A DNA stretch of 64,000 nucleotides from Paenibacillus sp. FSL K6-1096 (GTDB lineage Bacteria > Bacillota > Bacilli > Paenibacillales > Paenibacillaceae). Shown piece by piece: positions 27,139 to 35,611 of the stretch; the first letter of the stretch is position 1; each line of letters begins with the position of its first letter. A program made the translations under genes and the position numbers. Where the stretch lies: positions 682,001 to 746,000 of the forward strand of contig NZ_CP150274.1 of the NCBI RefSeq assembly GCF_037977055.1, written 5' to 3'. The notes under the pieces were generated by a model, which was not told the DNA's origin, ran no database searches, and saw only the letters and a program-made list of their open reading frames with translations.

Positions 27139-27979
27139 CGCTGTCCCCATTTCTCTGCTCATCCGAGTCCAATGCGATGCGCAGCAGCTCCTTCTTGATC
27201 TCGGCAAGCTGCGTATCGACGCGTGCGTCAATGCTGCCGAAGGAAGAGCGGATGACACAGCCCTGGTCCTTCACCGTGGAGTCCGGGAGAATCTGCAGCT
27301 CCGCCTGCGAGTCCACAGCGAGCGAGAGCTCTTCCCTGGCTGCGTTGACGAAGGCGAACTGGGCAGGAGAGACGCAGAGCGAGATCAGCCCCTGCTCGCG
27401 CTTGCGGGCCAGATTCTTACGGATCAGGTCCATGGCGAACTGCGGTTCCACTGTAAGCTGCTTGTCCACAATCTTCTCGGCAATGCTGCAGCTCATCTCC
27501 ACCAGAAACGGCTCAGCCTCCTGAATAATGACATCCCTTGCCCGGTACGCCTCCTGAAGCACGCTCTGTGCCTCCTCCATCATCTCGGCCATGCGCCGGG
27601 ACATCTCCAGCTCGGCCTGAGCCAGACCTTCCTGATACCCCTGCTGATAGCCTTCGGCCTTCACCGCTTCGATCAGCAGCTCGTCCTGCTCCCTGCGCTG
27701 CCGCCACCATTCTTCAGCTTCCGTCCGTGCTGATTCGATAATATTCTCGGCTTCCTGGGAGGCGCTGCGGACCTGGTCTTCAGCGAACTCCTGAGCGTCC
27801 TTCAGCATCTGCTTCCGGGCCTGCTCCGCCGCTTCTCCGGCCGGGTCCGCCTCGCGGCTATCCCCGGCAGCCTCATCCTGAGCAGGCTCTTCAGCAAGTC
27901 CTGCATGATGTCTGGCCTGCTCCAGCCGCTTCAGCACATCAACAGGAATATATTGAGAATGTTTGATCAGCTTAGACAA
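27131..27979 (-). CDS. fliH: Flagellar export ATPase regulator FliH
   Basis: A protein of about 282 residues with a long charged, Ala/Glu-rich coiled coil (about 30-150) and a C-terminal globular domain (about 160-275) resembling V-type ATPase subunit E (IGCVIRSSFGSIDARVDTQL-like block near the end). It binds FliI and the C-ring. I prefer a TTG start (MSKLIKHSQY) because GGAGGAG is nine bases upstream; an ATG three codons earlier abuts the ribosome-binding site. Either start overlaps the fliG stop. Confidence 0.9.
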   Translation of the reverse strand: MSKLIKHSQYIPVDVLKRLEQARHHAGLAEEPAQDEAAGDSREADPAGEAAEQARKQMLKDAQEFAEDQVRSASQEAENIIESARTEAEEWWRQRREQDELLIEAVKAEGYQQGYQEGLAQAELEMSRRMAEMMEEAQSVLQEAYRARDVIIQEAEPFLVEMSCSIAEKIVDKQLTVEPQFAMDLIRKNLARKREQGLISLCVSPAQFAFVNAAREELSLAVDSQAELQILPDSTVKDQGCVIRSSFGSIDARVDTQLAEIKKELLRIALDSDEQRNGDSDA

Positions 27980-28988
27980 TAATGTCATCTCCTCCGCCAC
28001 GGGCGATGATAATTTCGCCGGATTCCTCAAGTCTGCGGATCGTGCCTACGATGCGGGTCTGCGCTTCTTCCACATCACGCAGCCGTACCGGACCCATATA
28101 TTCCATTTCCTCGCGGAAGGTCTCGGCCATACGCTTGGACATGTTGCGGAAGATAACGTCCCGCACCTCTTCGCTGGCGACCTTGAGCGCCAGCTGCAGA
28201 TCGGCATTGTCGATATCCTTGATAATCCGCTGGATGGACCGGTTGTCCACATTGACGATATCCTCGAAGACGAACATCCGCTTCTTGATCTCTTCCGCCA
28301 GCTCCGGGTCCTGAATTTCCAGGGAATCCAGAATGGTACGCTCTGTACCGCGGTCGACACCGTTCAGAATCTGGACAATCGATTCGATACCGCCTGCATT
28401 CGTATAGTCCTGGGTAACGGTTGCCGACAGCTTCTGCTCCAGCACACGTTCGATCTGAGTCACAACCTCCGGAGACGTGCTGTCCATAATCGCAATTCTC
28501 CGGGCAACCTCGGCCTGCTTCTCCTGAGGCAGGGAAGACAGGATAGAGGCGGCCTGTTCAAATTGCAGGTATGAGAGTACAAGGGCAATTGTCTGGACAT
28601 TCTCGTTCTGGATGAAGTTGAGAATCTGATTCGGGTCCGCCTTGCGGGCGAAGTCGAACGGTCTTACCTGGAGTGTCGCCGTGAGCCGGTTGATGACCTC
28701 AAGCGCCTTGGCGGAGCCAAGCGCCTTCTCCAGAATCTCCTTGGCATAGTTGATACCGCCTTGCGAGATATACTCCTGGGCGAGACAGATCTGATGGAAT
28801 TCAGACATGATCAGCTCCTTCTCACTGCTGTCCACCTTGCGGACATTAGCGATTTCCAGGGTGAGCTGTTCGATTTCCTCGTCTCTCAAATGCTTGAATA
28901 TTTGCGCCGAAACTTCCGGCCCTAATGTGATTAGCAGGATTGCCGCTTTTTGCCGGCCGCTGAGTCCCTGCTGGCTAGCCTTTGCCAT
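27972..28988 (-). CDS. fliG: Flagellar motor switch protein FliG
   Basis: A 338-residue C-ring protein. It has the N-terminal FliF-binding domain (LSGRQKAAILLITLG), a middle armadillo domain with the EHPQ-equivalent region and a C-terminal torque-generating domain (MFVFEDIV, conserved charged ridge DNRSIQRIIKDID). The ATG giving MAKASQQG has GAGGTGAAGGA upstream, and the upstream alternative lies inside fliF. Length is typical. Confidence 0.97.
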   Translation of the reverse strand: MAKASQQGLSGRQKAAILLITLGPEVSAQIFKHLRDEEIEQLTLEIANVRKVDSSEKELIMSEFHQICLAQEYISQGGINYAKEILEKALGSAKALEVINRLTATLQVRPFDFARKADPNQILNFIQNENVQTIALVLSYLQFEQAASILSSLPQEKQAEVARRIAIMDSTSPEVVTQIERVLEQKLSATVTQDYTNAGGIESIVQILNGVDRGTERTILDSLEIQDPELAEEIKKRMFVFEDIVNVDNRSIQRIIKDIDNADLQLALKVASEEVRDVIFRNMSKRMAETFREEMEYMGPVRLRDVEEAQTRIVGTIRRLEESGEIIIARGGGDDIIV

Positions 28989-28992
28989 TCCT

Positions 28993-30582
28993 TCACCTCT
29001 GTTCTTCAGCAAGCCATGTACGCAGCAGGTTTACGAATTCATCCGGCTTCTTCTTCGCCAGACTTTCCAGCTGCTTGCGGACCTGACTCTCGTTCGTCAC
29101 GCTGTCCATATTAATAGACGGAAACTCGGTTGGAACCTGCAGCGGAATATCTTCCTCTACCTCTTCCTCCTGCTTGTTCTTGCGGCTGCGGTAGATCAGA
29201 TAACCGCCGCCTGCACCGACGAGCAGCGCGGCTGCGCCAATCGCCCAGAGCATCCAGTTGGCAAGTCCTCCCGAAGCGGTATCCGCAGCGGTACTGCCAA
29301 ATTGTTGGGACAATACCGAAACTTTTTTGGTAAGATCGGCGTCTGTATAAGTGACACCCGAATCCGCCAGTGAAGCGCGGACGATGTTGACCAGAATATT
29401 TCTGATTGCTCCCGTGGTCGCATCATCCAGAGCATTTTGCCCTGCAGGTGGTTCAACCGCAACATTAATGGTTAAATCTTTTACAGTATATGGGCTGGCA
29501 ATAATATCCTTAGTGATTCTGCTGACTTCATAATTTCTGGTCTCCGATGTTTCCTCAGAAGAAGAATCACCCGTGCTCGCCCCCGCCGGATAACCTGCAA
29601 CATCTTCAGAGCCTGTACCTGCCACTCCACCGGATGTGTTCCCTTTACCTGAGTACGTATTGCTGATGATCTGGGAGCTGATCTCGATCCCTTTCATATT
29701 CTCAGCGTCTACAGGAACTACGAGGTCTTCCTTCCTGTTCTCTTTATCGAAGTTCAGCTTGGAGAATACCAGAACATCGACTTTATCGGGACCGGTGAGT
29801 GTACTGAGGAACTGCTTAACATCCCGTTTGACATCTTCCTCAAATTTCTTCTGCAGCGCGAAGTTCTCTTCAACCTGGCTGGAGACACCGCTCTGACCGC
29901 CTCTGGCTGTCGGCCGCAGCTCCACCTCATTATTGGTGATGGTAATGTTGTCGATTGGAAGATTGGGAACAGCCGTCTTCACCAGATTGAAGTATCCGTC
30001 AATATTCTCCTGCGACGGTCTGAATCCGGGATCGAAGCTTAGCACAACGGAAGCCTGAGCCTTCTCCTGATCCTCCTGCGCGGCGAACACAGTCTCCTTG
30101 GGCAGGGTGACGAGCACCTTGGCGTCCTTAATTCCCTGCATTCTCCGCATGAGCTGTTCCACTTCACCGTTCAGGGCATTGTTGTACTTCACATTGAATT
30201 CACTGTCTGTAGTGCCGATCATCGAAGAGGATTCATTGAACACCTTGTAGCCGATGGACCCCTGCTGGACAATCCCCTGCGAGCCGACAGCAATCTTAAT
30301 GCGCGCAGCATCTGTGCTTGGTACGGATATGCTCTTGCCATCAGGGCTAAGACGGTAAGACACCCCGGATGAATCCAGATAATTCATAACTCCTGCAGAA
30401 TCCGTGCTGTCCAGATCCTTGAAGGCCACTTCATATTCAACCTTCGTTAACTGCATGGTTGCTACTACGATTACTATTATGATGATAAACAGCGTGGAGA
30501 AAAATAATATTTTCTGTTTACCGCTGAATCTGTTCCAATACTGGGTCACCTTCTCCCGGTACTGGGCCAATCTTTCATTCAC
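28993..30582 (-). CDS. fliF: Flagellar MS-ring protein FliF
   Basis: A 529-residue membrane protein with two membrane helices (about 25-45 and 440-460) flanking a large periplasmic-side ring-building region (RBM1-3; PDGKSISVPSTDAARIKIAV and ASVVLSF blocks). The cytoplasmic C terminus (EFVNLLRTWL) binds FliG. The start is GTG. It founds basal-body assembly together with FliG, encoded next. Confidence 0.97.
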   Translation of the reverse strand: MNERLAQYREKVTQYWNRFSGKQKILFFSTLFIIIIVIVVATMQLTKVEYEVAFKDLDSTDSAGVMNYLDSSGVSYRLSPDGKSISVPSTDAARIKIAVGSQGIVQQGSIGYKVFNESSSMIGTTDSEFNVKYNNALNGEVEQLMRRMQGIKDAKVLVTLPKETVFAAQEDQEKAQASVVLSFDPGFRPSQENIDGYFNLVKTAVPNLPIDNITITNNEVELRPTARGGQSGVSSQVEENFALQKKFEEDVKRDVKQFLSTLTGPDKVDVLVFSKLNFDKENRKEDLVVPVDAENMKGIEISSQIISNTYSGKGNTSGGVAGTGSEDVAGYPAGASTGDSSSEETSETRNYEVSRITKDIIASPYTVKDLTINVAVEPPAGQNALDDATTGAIRNILVNIVRASLADSGVTYTDADLTKKVSVLSQQFGSTAADTASGGLANWMLWAIGAAALLVGAGGGYLIYRSRKNKQEEEVEEDIPLQVPTEFPSINMDSVTNESQVRKQLESLAKKKPDEFVNLLRTWLAEEQR

Positions 30583-30616
30583 AGTGTCACCCCATCCGAA
30601 ACGTAGCTAGGATTAT

Positions 30617-30925
30617 TTAGATTTGCGTTCTCATAATTTCCTGATAGGCTTCTATCACTTTGTTCCGGACTTGTGTAGTCAGCTGCAAACTCAGCAATGC
30701 CTGCTGGGACGATATCATCGCTTCGTCAATGTTGACCTCGCCCAGTACAAATTTGTTGCTCATGTCTTTAGCCTGCTGTTCCTGGGCGGCCACCTGATTA
30801 AGGGCATCCTCCAGATAGGAGCCGAAGCTCTGCCCTGATTGCTGAACGGCTGAGGAGTTGGCGGCTGCGGGCTTCATTGCGAGCGGCTGCACGGCCTGGC
30901 TCCCGATTAATACATTCTGTATCAC
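30617..30925 (-). CDS. fliE: Flagellar hook-basal body junction protein FliE
   Basis: A 102-residue protein with the C-terminal FliE block (EAMISSQQALLSLQLTTQVRNK, described by its ends EAMIS and QVRNK, and VIEAYQEIMRTQI). FliE links the MS ring to the rod. GTG start with GGGGGAG upstream, between flgC and fliF, the normal order. Confidence 0.95.
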   Translation of the reverse strand: MIQNVLIGSQAVQPLAMKPAAANSSAVQQSGQSFGSYLEDALNQVAAQEQQAKDMSNKFVLGEVNIDEAMISSQQALLSLQLTTQVRNKVIEAYQEIMRTQI

Positions 30926-30954
30926 TTTTTCTCCCCCTAGTTCATCAATTCAAC

Positions 30955-31401
30955 TTACCGTCCGATCTCAAGCGCCTTGACCACCATCGATTTGGAGGCG
31001 TTCAGCATCGTAACATTCGCTTCATAAGAACGCGAGGCAGACAGCATGTCCACCATTTCCTTGGTGATATCCACATTCGGCATGTACACATAACCGTTGA
31101 CATCCGCATCGGGATGGCTGGGGTTGTACACCGGCTTCAGCGGCGAAGTATCGTCGATAATTTCCTTAACCTTGACCCCTTCGCTGCCCCCGCCCATTCG
31201 CGATTGGAGGATATTAGAGAAGCTGTCTCCCTGGCCGGTCTCCAGTACTGCAAGCTTGCGGCGGTAAGGAACGGCCTTGCCGTCCACTACAGAGGCTCTA
31301 GTAGTCTCCGCGTTTGCGATATTGGACGAGATGATATCCATCCGCAGGCGCTGGGCGGTTAAGGCCGAGGCACTGATTCCAAAGCTGCTGCCAAAATTCA
31401 T
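30955..31401 (-). CDS. flgC: Flagellar basal-body rod protein FlgC
   Basis: A 148-residue proximal rod protein with the family N terminus (FGISASALTAQRLRMDIISSNIAN, here abbreviated as ISASALTAQRLRMD) and C terminus (MLSASRSYEANVTMLNASK). Six bases separate it from flgB. It polymerises in the proximal rod with FlgB and FliE. Confidence 0.96.
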   Translation of the reverse strand: MNFGSSFGISASALTAQRLRMDIISSNIANAETTRASVVDGKAVPYRRKLAVLETGQGDSFSNILQSRMGGGSEGVKVKEIIDDTSPLKPVYNPSHPDADVNGYVYMPNVDITKEMVDMLSASRSYEANVTMLNASKSMVVKALEIGR

Positions 31402-31407
31402 CGCTCA

Positions 31408-31815
31408 TTATCCTCCCTGCACCACTGTACGCATCATTGTGATCTGGCTGTTCAGCTGCTCTATATAAGAGTTGTACCTCAGCTGGTTCTCGGCGCTCAG
31501 CGCCTGTTCACGGTCCATATCCACATTATTTCCATTGTTATTCATCGAAGTAGTCTCATCTGTGCTGACAACAGCAGCCGGCATACCGGTCACCGTCCCA
31601 AACTGGAAATGACGGGAATCTGATACTTTAGCGCTCAGCGTCGGCTTGAGTCCAAGCTCCTGTTGTCTCAGGATACTCTCAAAGCTTACATCAGAACGTT
31701 TAAAATTTGGTGTATCAGCATTTGCTACATTATTAGCGAGAACACTTTGTCGTTTGGTGGCGGCTTCTAGGCCCCCCTGTAATCTTTGAAAGCTGACACT
31801 GTTAAGCAAACCCAT
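31408..31815 (-). CDS. flgB: Flagellar basal-body rod protein FlgB
   Basis: A 135-residue proximal rod protein and first gene of the fla/che operon. The rod motif LANNVANADTPNFKR is near residue 30. The ATG giving MGLLNSVSF has AAGGGGG upstream; the longer in-frame alternative lacks a site. Its promoter region lies at 31,930-31,965. Confidence 0.96.
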   Translation of the reverse strand: MGLLNSVSFQRLQGGLEAATKRQSVLANNVANADTPNFKRSDVSFESILRQQELGLKPTLSAKVSDSRHFQFGTVTGMPAAVVSTDETTSMNNNGNNVDMDREQALSAENQLRYNSYIEQLNSQITMMRTVVQGG

Positions 31816-31932
31816 GGTAATCCCCCTTCCAAACCTATCATAATGAAAAGAATTCCACAACTTCGACCAAAATCCTGCTCTTATTCGACAAATAAAGCCA
31901 TTTTTTTCATTGAATCGTCGCTTAAAAGTCGA

Positions 31933-31961
31933 ATCATGTCGATGAATGCATCTTATGTCAA
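31933..31961 (-). promoter_or_regulatory. Probable sigma-A promoter of the fla/che operon
   Basis: The minus strand has a perfect TTGACA (31,956-31,961), a 17-base spacer and CATGAT (31,933-31,938, four of six to consensus), giving a leader of about 110 bases before flgB. It follows the hslU terminator, so the flagellar operon appears to be transcribed independently of hslVU. The gap 31,816-32,190 holds no gene; besides this promoter and the terminator it contains an inverted repeat TTGTA-N6-TACAA at 31,989-32,004. Confidence 0.65.
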
Positions 31962-32012
31962 TCTCACATACATTGATTCTCTTAGAATTTGTATATTATT
32001 ACAATAAGAAAT

Positions 32013-32043
32013 AAGCCCTATCTTTTCAGAAAAGAGAGGGCTT
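32013..32043 (-). terminator. Intrinsic terminator after hslU (hairpin core resembles a CodY box)
   Basis: Arms AAGCCCT/AGGGCTT and TCTTTT/AAAAGA enclose a three-base loop, with one internal mismatch; on the minus strand the stem is followed by ATTTCTTATT. It should end the hslV-hslU transcript about 150 bases after the stop codon. The stem centre TTTTCAGAAAA equals the core of the CodY consensus. Confidence 0.75.
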
Positions 32044-32190
32044 AAAGCATGTTTTTACAATTTTCTTCCTTTTAAGTTACATATTCTTCTAAAAAATAGC
32101 GTAATTTAACTTTTCACGCATGATTTTAGGATCAAATTCGGATAGTTGTAATTCTTATTACCCAGATTTGTTGTTTTGAAGTCTGTCACA

Positions 32191-33591
32191 TTAAAGGATA
32201 TATTGGCTTAAATCGCGATCCTGGGCGATTCCTGCCAGTTTTTCGCGAACATACTCGGGGGTAATGACCATAGTATCCAAAGTCAGCTCAGGCGCTTCAA
32301 ACGAAAGATCCTCCAGCAGCTTCTCCAGGATGGTGTGCAGACGCCGCGCTCCGATATTCTCCATATTCTGGTTCACAGAAGCGGCGATTTTGGCAATTTC
32401 CTGAATAGCCTCCTTCTGAAACTGGATTTCAATGTTCTCCGTCTGCAGCAGATGCACATATTGTTTCGTTAATGCGTTCTCCGGCTCAGTCAGAATAGAT
32501 ACAAAGTCCTCAAGTGTCAGACTGCTCAGCTCTACACGAATCGGGAAGCGCCCCTGCAGCTCAGGAATCAGATCCGAAGGCTTGGCAATATGAAAAGCCC
32601 CTGCGGCGATGAACAGGATATAGTCTGTCTTCACAGGACCGTATTTGGTCATTACCGTCGAGCCTTCCACGATAGGCAGAATATCGCGCTGTACCCCCTC
32701 GCGGGATACATCCGGGCCGGAGCCTTTGCCCTGGCTGGCTACCTTATCAATCTCATCGATAAAAATAATCCCGGACTGCTCCGCACGCGCAACGGATTCC
32801 TGGATCATATCGTCTGTATCGATCAGTTTGGCCGCTTCATCCTGAATCAGCACCTTGCGGGCCTCCCGGATCGGCAGCTTGCGCTTCTTCGTCCGCTTCG
32901 GCAGCAGGCTGCCGAACATCTCCTGCATATTCATACCTATCTGGTCGTTGCCCTGTCCCGCGAACATATCCATCATCGAAGGCGTGGTATCCTCCACATC
33001 AATCTCAATGATGTCATCCTCCAGCTGGCCGGCCAGCAGCTTGAACTTAATGCCCCTGCGGCGCTCGCTCAGGCTTCCGTCCTCCGCCTCTTCCTTGGTA
33101 TCCTCCGCGCTGCCGCTGTTCCCGCCAAAAATCATCTCGAACGGGTTCCGCTGTGACTTGCCCTTCGATGACGAAGGCGCCAGAATCGCGACGATACGGT
33201 CATTGGCCAGCTCTTCCGCACGGTCCTTCACCTTCTCGGTGCGCTCCAGCTTCACCATACGGATAGAGGTCTCCACCAGATCGCGGACCATCGACTCGAC
33301 ATCACGGCCCACATAACCGACTTCGGTAAACTTGGTAGCTTCTATCTTGATGAACGGCGCATTGACAAGCTTGGCCAGACGCCGGGCAATTTCCGTTTTG
33401 CCGACACCGGTCGGTCCGATCATCAGAATGTTTTTGGGCACCACCTCATCGCGCAGCTCTTCGGACAACAGACTGCGCCGGTAGCGGTTGCGCAGCGCCA
33501 CAGCTACGGATTTCTTGGCCTGTCTCTGGCCTACAATATACTTGTCAAGCTCTGTTACAATCTGGCGGGGTGTAAGCGACTGATTCGCCAT
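32191..33591 (-). CDS. hslU: ATP-dependent protease ATPase subunit HslU (ClpY)
   Basis: A 466-residue AAA+ unfoldase that feeds substrates to HslV. Walker [16 protein letters not shown] (about 53-67), Walker [12 protein letters not shown], the intermediate I domain (about 110-240) and the sensor-2 [10 protein letters not shown] motif (with family C terminus DLSQYIL) are all present. AGGGAGG lies upstream of the ATG. It follows hslV by a short gap and ends at its own terminator. In B. subtilis the next gene is codY, which is missing here. Confidence 0.97.
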   Translation of the reverse strand: MANQSLTPRQIVTELDKYIVGQRQAKKSVAVALRNRYRRSLLSEELRDEVVPKNILMIGPTGVGKTEIARRLAKLVNAPFIKIEATKFTEVGYVGRDVESMVRDLVETSIRMVKLERTEKVKDRAEELANDRIVAILAPSSSKGKSQRNPFEMIFGGNSGSAEDTKEEAEDGSLSERRRGIKFKLLAGQLEDDIIEIDVEDTTPSMMDMFAGQGNDQIGMNMQEMFGSLLPKRTKKRKLPIREARKVLIQDEAAKLIDTDDMIQESVARAEQSGIIFIDEIDKVASQGKGSGPDVSREGVQRDILPIVEGSTVMTKYGPVKTDYILFIAAGAFHIAKPSDLIPELQGRFPIRVELSSLTLEDFVSILTEPENALTKQYVHLLQTENIEIQFQKEAIQEIAKIAASVNQNMENIGARRLHTILEKLLEDLSFEAPELTLDTMVITPEYVREKLAGIAQDRDLSQYIL

Positions 33592-33624
33592 TCGGAGTTC
33601 CTCCCTTTTTGTGTGGCACCGTGC

Positions 33625-34167
33625 CTATAATTGTTCGACAATGATATTGGAATTGGTATATACACAGATCTCGGAAGCAATCTGCAGCGCTTCTCTGGCA
33701 ATCTCGTCGGCGCCCAGATGAGCGGCATGACGTTTGAGCGCCCGCCCGGAGGCGAGCGCAAAGTTCCCGCCGGAGCCGATCGCCAGCACATCGTCATCCG
33801 GTTCAATGATCTCGCCGTTGCCGGAGATCAGCAGCATCCCTTCCTTATCCATTACAATCATAAGGGCCTCCAGCTTGCGCAGGATGCGGTCCTGGCGCCA
33901 ATCCTTGGCCAGCTCCACCGCAGCCCTCTGCAGGTTGCCGTGATGCTCCTCCAGCTTGCCCTCGAACTTCTCGAACAGTGTGATCGCATCGGATACGGAA
34001 CCCGCAAAACCTGCAATCACCTGCCCTCTGTACAGGCGGCGGACTTTTTTGGCCGTCGTCTTCATAATGACGCTCTCTCCGAATGTAACCTGGCCGTCCC
34101 CGGCAATCGCCGCATGGCCGTTATGTCTTACCGCACAAATTGTAGTCGCATGAAAGCTGGGTAACAT
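33625..34167 (-). CDS. hslV: ATP-dependent protease peptidase subunit HslV (ClpQ)
   Basis: A 180-residue proteasome-beta-like peptidase. The core blocks [28 protein letters not shown]-like [13 protein letters not shown] and [11 protein letters not shown] are intact. The ATG giving MLPSFHATT has AGGAGGG eight bases before it. B. subtilis ClpQ reads MSSFHATT and uses the Ser after Met as nucleophile; here that place is Leu-Pro-Ser, so the nucleophile is either Ser4 after trimming or the inner Thr pair. It is directly followed by hslU and preceded by trmFO without xerC. Confidence 0.95.
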   Translation of the reverse strand: MLPSFHATTICAVRHNGHAAIAGDGQVTFGESVIMKTTAKKVRRLYRGQVIAGFAGSVSDAITLFEKFEGKLEEHHGNLQRAAVELAKDWRQDRILRKLEALMIVMDKEGMLLISGNGEIIEPDDDVLAIGSGGNFALASGRALKRHAAHLGADEIAREALQIASEICVYTNSNIIVEQL

Positions 34168-34208
34168 AATAGGCACCCTCCTGAAATGTTATGATCGAAC
34201 TTCTGAAT

Positions 34209-35588
34209 TTATTGCGCCGGAGCATCCGCTTCGGCATGCTCTGCTTCCGCCGCCTCAGGCTCCTTATACGTCAGCCCGCGGGATGCCGCATATGCGGCGA
34301 GGCTGTCCAGCGCCCGGTAGGCGAGACGTTCATTCTTCTCCTTCTTGCTCTTGAACCGCGTGTCCAGCTTCGGCAGCAGGCCGAAGTTGGCATTCATCGG
34401 CTGGAAGTGCTCGGGATCGGCTGAGGTAATGTAAGCAGGCATGCTGCCAAGAACGGTATCCTCCGGGAAAATCAGGCTCTCCTCGCCAAGCGCAGCCCGC
34501 GCTGCATTCATGCCGGCAATCATGCCGGAAGCCGCCGACTCCACGTACCCTTCCACACCGGTCATTTGTCCGGCGAAGAACAGGCGCTCACGGCCCTTCA
34601 TCTGATAAGTAGGATGCAGCAGCTTGGGGGAGTTGATAAAGGTATTGCGGTGCATGACGCCGTAGCGCACATATTCGGCATTCTCCAGGCCCGGAATCAG
34701 CGAGAAGACCCGTTTCTGCTCGCCCCACTTCAGATGGGTCTGGAAGCCAACCAGATTATACAGCGTTCCCGCAGCGTTGTCCTGGCGGAGTTGCACAACC
34801 GCGTAAGGCAGCTTGCCGGTGTGCGGATTCATCAGACCTACGGGCTTCATAGGGCCGAATAAGGCCGTCTGCTTGCCGCGTCTCATCATAATCTCGATTG
34901 GCATACAGCCCTCGAAGTAAATCTCTTTCTCGAAATCTTTGAGCGCAGCAGTCTCCGCCGAGATTAGGGCATCATAGAAAGTATTGAATTCTTCTTCCGT
35001 CATCGGGCAATTCAGGTAGGCAGCTTCGCCTTTATCGTAGCGGGAGGCCAGATAGACCTTGCTCATATCAATGCTGTCCTTCTCCACAATCGGGGCGGCG
35101 GCATCGTAGAAATAGAAGTATTCCTCGCCAAGCAGCTCCTTGATCTCAGAGGACAGCGCCGGGGAGGTCAGCGGGCCTGTGGCAATGACAACGATCCCTT
35201 CCTCCGGTATATGTGTAAGCTCTTCGTTTATGACCTCAACCAGCGGGTGATTATGCAGCACGGATGTAATCTCACCGGAGAAGCCGTCGCGGTCTACCGC
35301 AAGCGCACCGCCTGCCGGAACCGCATGTTTGTCGGCAGCGCCCAGCACAAGCGAGTCCAGGCGCCGCATTTCTTCCTTAAGTACACCCACCGCATTGCCC
35401 AGCCCGTTAGCCCGCAGCGAGTTGCTGCAGACCAGCTCGGCGAACTGGTCCGTATGATGCGCCGGTGTCTTCACGGCCGGGCGCATCTCATATAATCTTA
35501 CCGGCACTCCGCGAGAGGCGATTTGCCAGGCGGCCTCGCTCCCGGCAAGGCCTGCTCCGATGACGGTTACCTTCTTGATTTCAGTCAA
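34209..35588 (-). CDS. trmFO: tRNA (uracil-5-)-methyltransferase TrmFO (folate-dependent)
   Basis: A 459-residue FAD protein that methylates U54 of tRNA using methylene-tetrahydrofolate. The N-terminal dinucleotide-binding motif [14 protein letters not shown], the conserved CSNSLRAN cysteine block, [12 protein letters not shown] and [14 protein letters not shown] are all visible. The C-terminal 20 residues are an Ala/Glu-rich tail not usual in shorter homologues. It lies between topA and hslV. Confidence 0.97.
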   Translation of the reverse strand: MTEIKKVTVIGAGLAGSEAAWQIASRGVPVRLYEMRPAVKTPAHHTDQFAELVCSNSLRANGLGNAVGVLKEEMRRLDSLVLGAADKHAVPAGGALAVDRDGFSGEITSVLHNHPLVEVINEELTHIPEEGIVVIATGPLTSPALSSEIKELLGEEYFYFYDAAAPIVEKDSIDMSKVYLASRYDKGEAAYLNCPMTEEEFNTFYDALISAETAALKDFEKEIYFEGCMPIEIMMRRGKQTALFGPMKPVGLMNPHTGKLPYAVVQLRQDNAAGTLYNLVGFQTHLKWGEQKRVFSLIPGLENAEYVRYGVMHRNTFINSPKLLHPTYQMKGRERLFFAGQMTGVEGYVESAASGMIAGMNAARAALGEESLIFPEDTVLGSMPAYITSADPEHFQPMNANFGLLPKLDTRFKSKKEKNERLAYRALDSLAAYAASRGLTYKEPEAAEAEHAEADAPAQ

Positions 35589-35611
35589 TTTCCGTTCCTC
35601 CTGTGAACCTA

